A stretch of 6,239 nucleotides of DNA, taken from assembly GCA_017390645.1 (NCBI GenBank), contig JAFPAZ010000063.1, positions 1 to 6,239 of the forward strand, in the 5' to 3' direction. Positions within the stretch are counted from its first letter, which is position 1. Each line of letters begins with the position of its first letter. A model generated the notes under the pieces. The model was not told the origin of the DNA. It was given only the letters and a program-made list of their open reading frames with translations, and did not search any database. The position numbers were made by a program, and so were the translations under genes. The DNA comes from Lachnospiraceae bacterium (GTDB taxonomy: Bacteria; Bacillota_A; Clostridia; Lachnospirales; Lachnospiraceae). This document shows positions 1 to 5,216 of this stretch, piece after piece.

Positions 1-1424
1 AATCTCTTAAATGTCTTAATATCTACGTCGGATAACATATCCGAAGTATGAACCTGGCATCCGGATAGCTTTGGTAACTGTTCCATAGCCTTTTTCGCAT
101 TCTCATCTTCCAATGCAGATAAGGCCAGGGCAATCAGCACTTCATCGGAATGTAATCTTGGATTCTTACTTCCTAAATATCTGGTCTTTAAATTCTGAAT
201 CGGTTCAAAAGCATTTGGTGCAATCAAGTGAAGATCTTCATTGATTCCTCCAAGGTATTTTAAGGCATTCAACAACAACGCTGAGGAAGCACCTAAAAGC
301 TCCGTGGTCTTGGAAGTAATGATAGTTCCATCTTCTAGTTCAATGGCTGCTGTTGGAACGCCTAATTTTTCTGCCCGCTCCTTTGCTGCTACAGTTACCT
401 TTCTTTCATCCGTAGAAATCTTAGCCTGTTTCATCAAAAGTTTAATCTTATAGATTTCACTTTCTACGTTTTCTCCCTGTGCCATCTGATTCCGGTATTT
501 ATAGTATCTTCGAATGACTTCCATTCTGGAAGCTTCTGAAACCACTACATCATCTATAATACAGTTTCCTGCCATATTTACACCCATGTCAGTAGGGGAC
601 TTATATGGATTTTCTCCATAAATTTCTTCAAATACAGCATTTAATACCGGGAAGATTTCAATATCCCTGTTATAATTTACAGTAGTTACCCCATAGGCTT
701 CAAGATGAAACGGGTCAATCATATTTACATCATTTAAATCTGCCGTAGCGGCCTCGTAAGCAAGATTTACAGGGTGCTTTAAAGGAATATTCCAGATAGG
801 GAAGGTTTCAAATTTCGCATACCCTGCCTTGATACCACGTTTATTTTCATGATAAAGCTGAGATAAACAGGTAGCCATCTTTCCACTTCCAGGTCCCGGC
901 GCTGTAATGACTACAAGTGGTCTTTGGGTCTCGATATAATCATTCTTTCCAAATCCTTCGTCACTTACAATATGTGGCACATTGGTCGGATAACCTTCGA
1001 TGGCATAATGACGGTATACCTTAATCCCCTTCTTTTCCAGTTTTTCCTTAAAATCTGCTGCTGCAGCCTGTCCGGAATACATGGTAATGACTACACTTCC
1101 CACATATAAGCCACAGCTCCTGTATTCTTCAATTAAGCGGATAACATCTTTATCATAGGTAATTCCTAAATCTTCTCTTTTCTTATTCCGTTCAATGTCC
1201 GCTGCACCAATGACAATGACTACTTCTGCCTGTTCTGACAACTGTAACAACATTTTTAACTTACTGTCCGGTGCAAAACCCGGTAACACTCTGGAGGCAT
1301 GAAAATCATCAAATAATTTTCCACCAAATTCCAAATACAGCTTATCCCCGAATTTATTAATTCGCTCTTTGATATACTCCGACTGTATTTTTAAATATTT
1401 TTCGTTATCAAATCCTGTTTTCAT
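1..1424 (-). CDS. UPF0371 / DUF1846 family protein, 3' end cut by window edge
   Basis: Codes for 474 visible residues from an ATG at 1424-1422 (MKTGFDNEKYLKIQSEYIKE) and is still open at base 1. Family members are, from memory, about 490-500 residues, so only a short tail is missing. The product matches the UPF0371 (DUF1846) family, whose biochemical role is unknown as far as I can say. A nucleotide-binding-like loop, APGPGSGKMAT, is visible with G177-P-G-S-G-K182. Other family-like stretches are FGGKLFDDFHASRVLPGF near the start, YSGQAAAADFKEKL, and the polar segment NPYKSPTDMGVNMAGNCIIDD. No signal peptide or membrane segment is seen, so it should be cytoplasmic. The start is supported by a purine-rich AGAGAAG seven bases upstream and by its position at the beginning of the conserved N-terminus. 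It has its own promoter and follows the ABC operon terminator, so it is probably a separate transcription unit. Family assignment is firm; function is not. Confidence 0.93.
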   Translation of the reverse strand, partial: MKTGFDNEKYLKIQSEYIKERINKFGDKLYLEFGGKLFDDFHASRVLPGFAPDSKLKMLLQLSEQAEVVIVIGAADIERNKKREDLGITYDKDVIRLIEEYRSCGLYVGSVVITMYSGQAAAADFKEKLEKKGIKVYRHYAIEGYPTNVPHIVSDEGFGKNDYIETQRPLVVITAPGPGSGKMATCLSQLYHENKRGIKAGYAKFETFPIWNIPLKHPVNLAYEAATADLNDVNMIDPFHLEAYGVTTVNYNRDIEIFPVLNAVFEEIYGENPYKSPTDMGVNMAGNCIIDDVVVSEASRMEVIRRYYKYRNQMAQGENVESEIYKIKLLMKQAKISTDERKVTVAAKERAEKLGVPTAAIELEDGTIITSKTTELLGASSALLLNALKYLGGINEDLHLIAPNAFEPIQNLKTRYLGSKNPRLHSDEVLIALALSALEDENAKKAMEQLPKLSGCQVHTSDMLSDVDIKTFKR

Positions 1425-1448
1425 AAATTTCTTCTCTTTTCATTTTTC

Positions 1449-1475
1449 TTTGTGTCATAATTAATGTGATACAAA
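1449..1475. promoter_or_regulatory. Inverted repeat in leader of the UPF0371 gene
   Basis: TTTGTGTCA at 1449-1457 and TGATACAAA at 1467-1475 form 9-bp arms with one mismatch around a 9-base AT-only-plus-G spacer. On the minus strand it starts a few bases after the predicted transcription start of the UPF0371 gene. It could be a repressor operator or a small leader hairpin. It does not match a regulator consensus that I can name, and an AT-rich intergenic region can produce such repeats by chance. Confidence 0.35.
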
Positions 1476-1484
1476 CTAAACTTT

Positions 1485-1513
1485 ATAATATCATTAGATT
1501 TCTCTCCTTGCAA
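1485..1513 (-). promoter_or_regulatory. Sigma-A-type promoter for the UPF0371 gene
   Basis: Read on the minus strand, TTGCAA (1513-1508) and TATTAT (1490-1485) are separated by exactly 17 bases, with 4/6 and 5/6 matches to the vegetative consensus. The predicted start of transcription is near 1478, giving a leader of about 54 bases before the ATG at 1424. It lies just downstream of the ABC operon terminator, which fits an independent unit. Confidence 0.6.
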
Positions 1514-1525
1514 GTCAAAAACAAG

Positions 1526-1571
1526 AAAAAAATCGAAAAGAACCAGCATTTTATGTTTGCTGATTCTTTTC
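1526..1571 (-). terminator. Rho-independent terminator of the ABC transporter operon
   Basis: The arms at 1571-1558 and 1548-1535 are 14 bp each with a 9-base loop. The single mismatch on the plus strand (C1543/A) becomes a G-U wobble in minus-strand RNA, so the hairpin is fully paired only in that orientation. The RNA then runs into seven U residues (1532-1526), followed by another U-rich stretch. It begins 100 bases after the permease stop codon. The wobble and one-sided U tract show that it ends minus-strand transcription. Confidence 0.9.
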
Positions 1572-1670
1572 TATTTTTCCCTATATTATAATGTTTGAAA
1601 CAAAGTATTTTGCCCCATGATACCTGTACATTGCCATAGATTTCGTGTCACCCTTTGACATGGTATCACA

Positions 1671-4016
1671 TTATTCCTCTGCCAGCATCTTCACAGGTTC
1701 TAATTTTCTTACCTTGTAAGAATACAGTACTGCTACCATAAAGGACAGCAAGGTAATTCCTATTACAGTAATGAAAATCCATCCTGCCTGAACCGTAAGT
1801 TCACTTTTCTTAATTCCACAGATGGAAAGACAAATAGAACATAACGGATTAACAGTATAGATAGAAAGAATTCCTCCTGCCAACGCTCCGAAAAACATAA
1901 TTGGCAAATTGGACATTACCGTCTGCATGACAAGTTGTCCTGTGGTGTATCCAATTGCCTTATAAAGTCCATAGTTTTTCCATTCTCTGATTACCTTCGA
2001 CTTAATTAACAGCATCACAACAAGGAAAACTACAACCACGGTAATTGCCACGAAAACAATACAAATCATCTTCATTGCCATTGTAATACTTCCCAAGGAA
2101 GATTCGACAGTTTTTCTATGATCTACGCAACTGGCTTCTGGAAAATAAGAAACAATTTTCTCATTTAGTTCCTTATAGCCATAGCCCTCTTTACCATCCA
2201 CATAAACATAGGAAACTTCCGTAGAACCATTTAACCTATCCTCCCCTTCAAAGGAAAGCAGTGCTTTGATTCCTAAATTATTTATTTTCTGATCAATTCC
2301 TACTACAATATAATCCAGCTTTTCCCCTGTACCTGTAACATAAACCACATCACCAACCTCTATATCTAACATTTCACTTACTTTAGAAGTTACTACGATT
2401 TCATTTTCATATCTTGGTAATCGTCCCTCTATCACCACATCATTTTCAACAATTTCAGGGTCATTCCATACATCACAGCCAATCGTATTTTTCTTCTCTC
2501 CTTTTTCAATGGTAATATCTACAAATTTATAATATTTTACCTGCTTTACTTCTTCCCAGGTCTGAATTTCATTTCCTGTTTCTTCCATATCTTTCCCTTG
2601 TATCAGTACATCGGCTGATTCGATTCCACTCAGTTTCAGCAAGGCTGTAGTATCCGTTACGAAATTGTCGTAAAGAAAGAATCCCATGCAACTTGCCATG
2701 CTTAATATCACAACAATGCTGAAGATACTAAGGCTTTTCAGCTTTTCTCTTATTATGCTTTTTTCTCCCAATGCCAGAGACAATGGCTGTCTTGTCTTTT
2801 CTAAAGGCAGGTGATTTTTCTTAAAATTATGAGTATGGATTCCTCCTCTTAAAGCTTCTAATACACTGATTTTTCCATAGACTTTTGCAGACAGAAAGGT
2901 AATACATAAAATAACTAATGTAATTCCCACAACTGAAATCAATGCGCATTTAAAATCAAATCCCTGATTCCACTTTAATCCCATCATAATGGACTCCATA
3001 TTTCCAACAAATCCACCACAGGCATAGCCAAATACTAATCCTAATGTTTCTCCGGTAATGGTAATCATCAGTATTTCAAGCAGAGAACTTGACCTAAGTT
3101 CCTTCGCTGTATATCCGGAAGCCTGTAAAATACCTATATTTTTAAGATTCTCCTCAATAAAATTGCGGACACTAAATCGTATAATCAACATGGCAATGAC
3201 AACCAGTAATACGGCAAATACCAATATAATTCCCATTCCAATATCAGACATCAGTGATATACCGCTTTTCATGGATTCCCATGACAGTCCAAGGTTATCT
3301 CCACTATTTCCAATTTCACTCCTTAAAATAGAAAGATATTTCTTTTCTGCTTCATCCGGACTTCCATTTAATTTCATTTTAAATTCATACCCTTTATAAA
3401 AATCCATTTTTCCATCTTTCATGATTTCTTCCAGGTATTCCTCTGTAATATAAATTCGATACATCGCGATATTCGTAGGCGAAGAAAACATCGGGTCTTC
3501 TGAAAATCCCATAATTTCAAATTCATACTCTTTTTCCCCAAGGGTAAGATAAAAGGATTCCCCTATCTCATAAGAGTTTGCAACTGCCAGATAATAAGGA
3601 AGAATGATAGAATTTTTCTTTGTGTTGACCATATTTTCTGTAGGAATCCTACAGATATTACGCTCTTCCTCTATTGCACCAATGATAAATACATATGGCT
3701 CTTCTTCCTTATCCTTCTCACCACGATAGTCACCATCTACGTTAAGCAGACAGAAGGAAGATTCAAACTCTGTAACCTCTTCCTGTGAAGTAAAGATTTC
3801 TTCGTACTGCTCAGGAGATGATCCAAAAGCGAAATACACATAGTCTGCCGTATTATATGTTTCATATGCCTTATCAACTACGTTGTTCGTATTCGAAAGT
3901 ACCGTCATACTGATGTATAACAGCATGGTAGCAAGAGTTACCAGGCACATTAATACAATCACATCACTCTTCTTTTTCTTTAAATTGTTCTTTGCGATAA
4001 AAAACAAACGATACAT
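1671..4016 (-). CDS. ABC transporter permease with two tandem FtsX/MacB-type modules
   Basis: The 781-residue membrane subunit of an ABC transporter, paired with the ATPase gene just upstream. Eight membrane segments can be picked out, at about residues 18-40, 256-281, 311-337, 354-377, 428-448, 647-671, 694-720 and 743-765. This gives a 1+3 plus 1+3 layout with large outward-facing domains at about 43-255 and 449-646. Each half repeats the FtsX signature after its second helix: LKNIGILQASGYTAKEL (291-307) and WKNYGLYKAIGYTTGQL (679-695). Each half ends with a related motif, SVLEALRGG (384-392) and EPVKMLAEE (773-781). The second outer domain resembles the MacB/LolE periplasmic core (EGRLPRYENEIVVTSKVSEM). 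It lacks the usual ten-helix BceB layout and is longer than a single-module MacB-type permease. Its ATG follows the ATPase TAG after one base, and its ribosome site GGGGTGG (4027-4021) lies in the last ATPase codons, so translation is probably coupled. Role: likely export of, or defence against, a peptide or envelope-active compound; the substrate is unknown. Confidence 0.93.
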   Translation of the reverse strand: MYRLFFIAKNNLKKKKSDVIVLMCLVTLATMLLYISMTVLSNTNNVVDKAYETYNTADYVYFAFGSSPEQYEEIFTSQEEVTEFESSFCLLNVDGDYRGEKDKEEEPYVFIIGAIEEERNICRIPTENMVNTKKNSIILPYYLAVANSYEIGESFYLTLGEKEYEFEIMGFSEDPMFSSPTNIAMYRIYITEEYLEEIMKDGKMDFYKGYEFKMKLNGSPDEAEKKYLSILRSEIGNSGDNLGLSWESMKSGISLMSDIGMGIILVFAVLLVVIAMLIIRFSVRNFIEENLKNIGILQASGYTAKELRSSSLLEILMITITGETLGLVFGYACGGFVGNMESIMMGLKWNQGFDFKCALISVVGITLVILCITFLSAKVYGKISVLEALRGGIHTHNFKKNHLPLEKTRQPLSLALGEKSIIREKLKSLSIFSIVVILSMASCMGFFLYDNFVTDTTALLKLSGIESADVLIQGKDMEETGNEIQTWEEVKQVKYYKFVDITIEKGEKKNTIGCDVWNDPEIVENDVVIEGRLPRYENEIVVTSKVSEMLDIEVGDVVYVTGTGEKLDYIVVGIDQKINNLGIKALLSFEGEDRLNGSTEVSYVYVDGKEGYGYKELNEKIVSYFPEASCVDHRKTVESSLGSITMAMKMICIVFVAITVVVVFLVVMLLIKSKVIREWKNYGLYKAIGYTTGQLVMQTVMSNLPIMFFGALAGGILSIYTVNPLCSICLSICGIKKSELTVQAGWIFITVIGITLLSFMVAVLYSYKVRKLEPVKMLAEE

Positions 4017-4017
4017 A

Positions 4018-4773
4018 CTACCACCCCATTTCTCTTAGAAATGTGCTAAGTTTTTCGTGACGTTCCTTGTCTTTGCTTACATACTCTCCTAATTTCAATT
4101 CACCCATAATCACACCATCACTTAGATATAGGATGCGATTTCCTCTTCTTGCAGATTTCATATCGTGAGTCACCATTACGATGGATTGTCCATTCTTATG
4201 AAAATCTGTAAGAATGTTTAACACATTTTCTGTGTTATGGGAATTTAATGCTCCGGTAGGTTCATCGGCAAATAAAATTTTCGGTTGATTGATGATGCCT
4301 CTTACCATAGCTACTCTTTGTTTTTCTCCTCCGGAAAGCTGTGCCGGGAATTTATGAAATACATTCTCTTCTAACCCTACCTGAAGAAGTAATTTTTTTG
4401 CCTTGTCTGCAACCGCCTTTTTATCTTTACTTACTAAAAGTCCGCTAACTAAAATGTTATCTAGTACACTCATAGTATCATTTAAGTAATTTTGCTGAAA
4501 TACAAAGCCGCAGTTTTTTCTTCGAAACATGGCTAATTTATCATTGTTGTACTTAGATATTTCTTCTCCTTGATAGGAAATGCTTCCTAATGTGGGGCGA
4601 TCCATACCGGAAAGGGCATATAAAAGAGTACTTTTTCCGGAACCGGAACTGCCCATGATAACTACAAAATCTTTTGGGTTTACTTCGATGTTTAAGTTTT
4701 TTAGTACATGTTGTTGTATGCTTCCGTTAGAAAAGGTCTTACAAAGGTCTTTTGCAATGAATAATGGTTCCAT
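4018..4773 (-). CDS. ABC transporter ATP-binding protein (MacB/LolD/BceA class)
   Basis: The 251-residue cytoplasmic ATPase that powers the FtsX-type permease encoded immediately downstream. All core motifs are present: Walker A GSSGSGKST (41-49), Q-loop with QQNYLNDTMSV (93-103), signature LSGGEKQR (146-153), Walker B ILFADEPT with catalytic E171 (166-173), and switch H203 in VTHD (201-204). The D-loop reads GALNS instead of the commoner GALDS; I believe this variant is frequent among clostridial relatives, so it should not be read as inactivating. Length and motif spacing are normal. The ATG at 4773 is supported by AAAGGAAG about seven bases upstream, and the N-terminus MEPLFIAKDLCKTF is typical. 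The gene is separated from the kinase gene by 443 bases that include a terminator and a MITE-like insertion, so it is probably transcribed from its own promoter. Confidence 0.96.
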   Translation of the reverse strand: MEPLFIAKDLCKTFSNGSIQQHVLKNLNIEVNPKDFVVIMGSSGSGKSTLLYALSGMDRPTLGSISYQGEEISKYNNDKLAMFRRKNCGFVFQQNYLNDTMSVLDNILVSGLLVSKDKKAVADKAKKLLLQVGLEENVFHKFPAQLSGGEKQRVAMVRGIINQPKILFADEPTGALNSHNTENVLNILTDFHKNGQSIVMVTHDMKSARRGNRILYLSDGVIMGELKLGEYVSKDKERHEKLSTFLREMGW

Positions 4774-4808
4774 AGTGGTTCTTCCTTTCTTTGTTTCTCC
4801 TTTTTCTC

Positions 4809-4817
4809 AAATGCAAA
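4809..4817. repeat. Target-site duplication, left copy (AAATGCAAA)
   Basis: The nine bases AAATGCAAA directly abut the left terminal inverted repeat of the element at 4818-5027. An identical copy directly abuts the right end at 5028-5036. A flush, perfect pair of this kind is what a transposase that makes 9-base staggered cuts would leave. Confidence 0.75.
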
Positions 4818-4833
4818 TAGGTAATTGCGAAAC
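4818..4833. repeat. Left terminal inverted repeat of the MITE-like element
   Basis: TAGGTAATTGCGAAAC. It pairs with 5011-5027 with a single one-base gap (two T residues here, three in the other arm). Confidence 0.75.
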
Positions 4834-4834
4834 T

Positions 4835-4862
4835 ATAATATTCTATGTAAGCGTGATGTAAA
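4835..4862 (-). promoter_or_regulatory. Outward promoter inside the MITE arm, facing the ABC operon
   Basis: On the minus strand, TTTACA (4862-4857) and TATTAT (4840-4835) are separated by 16 bases, each matching the vegetative consensus at 5 of 6 positions. Transcription would start near 4828 in the terminal inverted repeat, giving a leader of about 55 bases to the ATPase ATG. The -35 box belongs to the conserved internal inverted repeat, while the -10 lies in the less conserved segment between the two repeats. It is the best promoter match upstream of the ATPase by eye; activity is inferred. Confidence 0.5.
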
Positions 4863-4872
4863 ACAAATAAAT
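4853..4872. repeat. Internal inverted repeat of the MITE-like element, left arm
   Basis: This 20-base arm is complementary to 4973-4992 apart from one position (C4864 against C4981). Together with the terminal repeats it would let the whole element fold into one long hairpin as RNA or single-stranded DNA. Confidence 0.8.
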
Positions 4873-4972
4873 CAACGCAGGCACGCTCTCGCTGCGTTCG
4901 GCTCGTAGCGGTACTAAATTCGCGGCAAGCCGCTCATTAAGTACCGACGGCCGCCCAAGCACCTGCTTATGT

Positions 4973-4992
4973 ATTTATTTCTTTTACATCAC
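4973..4992. repeat. Internal inverted repeat of the MITE-like element, right arm
   Basis: Partner of 4853-4872, with one mismatch in 20 bases. It ends in TTTTACATCAC, mirroring the -35 region of the outward promoter in the left arm. No good -10 box follows it on the plus strand. Confidence 0.8.
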
Positions 4993-5010
4993 TTAGATAA
5001 GTTTTTAATT

Positions 5011-5027
5011 GTTTCGCAAATTACCTA
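5011..5027. repeat. Right terminal inverted repeat of the MITE-like element
   Basis: GTTTCGCAAATTACCTA, the reverse complement of the left terminus at 4818-4833 with one extra base. It ends flush against the right copy of the 9-bp direct repeat. Confidence 0.75.
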
Positions 5028-5036
5028 AAATGCAAA
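5028..5036. repeat. Target-site duplication, right copy (AAATGCAAA)
   Basis: Identical to 4809-4817. It overlaps the U tract of the kinase-side terminator, so the element appears to have inserted at the distal edge of that terminator, and the duplication kept the U tract intact. Confidence 0.75.
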
Positions 5037-5068
5037 AAGAAAAAGGATGTTTTCTCTTAACACCCTTT
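5034..5068 (-). terminator. Rho-independent terminator after the sensor kinase gene
   Basis: The arms at 5068-5059 and 5051-5042 form a 10-bp stem with a 7-base loop. The one plus-strand mismatch (A5047/C5063) becomes a U-G wobble in minus-strand RNA. The RNA then reads UUC followed by five U residues (5038-5034). It lies about 150 bases beyond the kinase stop codon. No U tract exists on the plus-strand side, so it acts on the kinase transcript only. Confidence 0.8.
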
Positions 5069-5097
5069 ATTATAATAACTCATTCTTAATAAGTCTT
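5069..5097 (-). promoter_or_regulatory. Candidate activator-dependent promoter overlapping the terminator
   Basis: A perfect TATAAT lies on the minus strand at 5074-5069. The hexamer 17 bases upstream, AAGACT (5097-5092), is a poor -35 box, as at promoters that need an activator. Transcription would start near 5062, inside the 5' arm of the kinase terminator, so a new RNA would lack half of that stem and could escape termination. This may be the original promoter of the ABC operon, but TATAAT is easily found by chance in AT-rich DNA. Confidence 0.3.
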
Positions 5098-5115
5098 TTT
5101 CTGAATCTTGTTTAT

Positions 5116-5133
5116 TTCTTAATTAATTCTTAA
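5116..5133 (-). promoter_or_regulatory. Candidate response-regulator site: two TTAAGAA repeats 11 bp apart
   Basis: TTAAGAA occurs on the minus strand at 5133-5127 and 5122-5116, an 11-base period typical of OmpR/PhoB-family regulators. A third copy lies at 5089-5083, 33 bases (three periods) further on. They lie upstream of, and within, the candidate promoter at 5069-5097, between the kinase gene and the ABC genes. The unseen partner regulator of this kinase is the natural candidate to bind here. The motif is AT-rich and may be coincidental. Confidence 0.35.
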
Positions 5134-5216
5134 ATATTAATCTTTCCATTTTTCAATCTGCCATAACGAAAAACGTCATCATTTTTGCAAAATAAAGATT
5201 GGAACGTAAAAAAATG

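Larger units (their letters stand above)
4818..5027. mobile_element. MITE-like non-autonomous palindromic element, 210 bp
   Basis: The ends are inverted repeats: TAGGTAATTGCGAAAC at 4818-4833 and its complement with one extra T at 5011-5027. Inside lies a second inverted repeat, 20 bp with a single mismatch, at 4853-4872 and 4973-4992. The core holds nested short stems: CGGTACT/AGTACCG at 4909-4915 and 4940-4946, GCGG/CCGC at 4922-4925 and 4930-4933, and AACGCAG/CTGCGTT at 4874-4880 and 4892-4898. By hand count the middle 100 bases are 60% GC, whereas the left arm (4818-4872) is about 25%. A perfect 9-bp direct repeat flanks it. No reading frame of note is contained, so any movement would need a transposase supplied elsewhere. 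The likely class is a miniature inverted-repeat transposable element or a related intergenic palindromic repeat. The parent insertion sequence cannot be named from this window. Confidence 0.75.

Noticed and set aside
241..1109. Short plus-strand reading frames at 241-453 and 924-1109
   Set aside because: They lie antisense within the UPF0371 gene, show no recognisable protein features and lack ribosome sites; they are shadows of the real frame.
1585..1613. Minus-strand TATAAT at 1590-1585 as a promoter
   Set aside because: No -35 box lies at a suitable distance (GCAAAA at 17 bases), and any RNA would run at once into the terminator at 1571-1535.
3058..3399. Plus-strand reading frame of 113 codons opposite the permease gene
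   Set aside because: Its hydrophobic, serine-rich composition is what the complement of a membrane-protein gene gives. No independent signal supports it.
4237..4251. Asn instead of Asp in the ATPase D-loop (GALNS) as a defect
   Set aside because: I believe this variant is common in active clostridial relatives, and all catalytic motifs are intact.
4580..4861. Plus-strand reading frame running from the ATPase gene into the element
   Set aside because: Mostly antisense to the ATPase Walker A region; no ribosome site and no family resemblance.
4983..5011. Plus-strand outward promoter from the right arm of the element
   Set aside because: TTTACA is present, but the hexamers at 16-18 bases spacing match the -10 consensus at three positions or fewer.
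4799..5046. Extending the element's inverted repeats outward to CCTTTTTCT/AGAAAAAGG
   Set aside because: The match is low-complexity and lies outside the flush 9-bp direct repeats. The right part belongs to the terminator and the left part to the ATPase leader.
4774..5216. CRISPR array, tRNA or riboswitch in the long intergenic region
   Set aside because: No regularly spaced direct repeats, no cloverleaf and no known aptamer pattern. The structure is explained by the palindromic element and the terminator.
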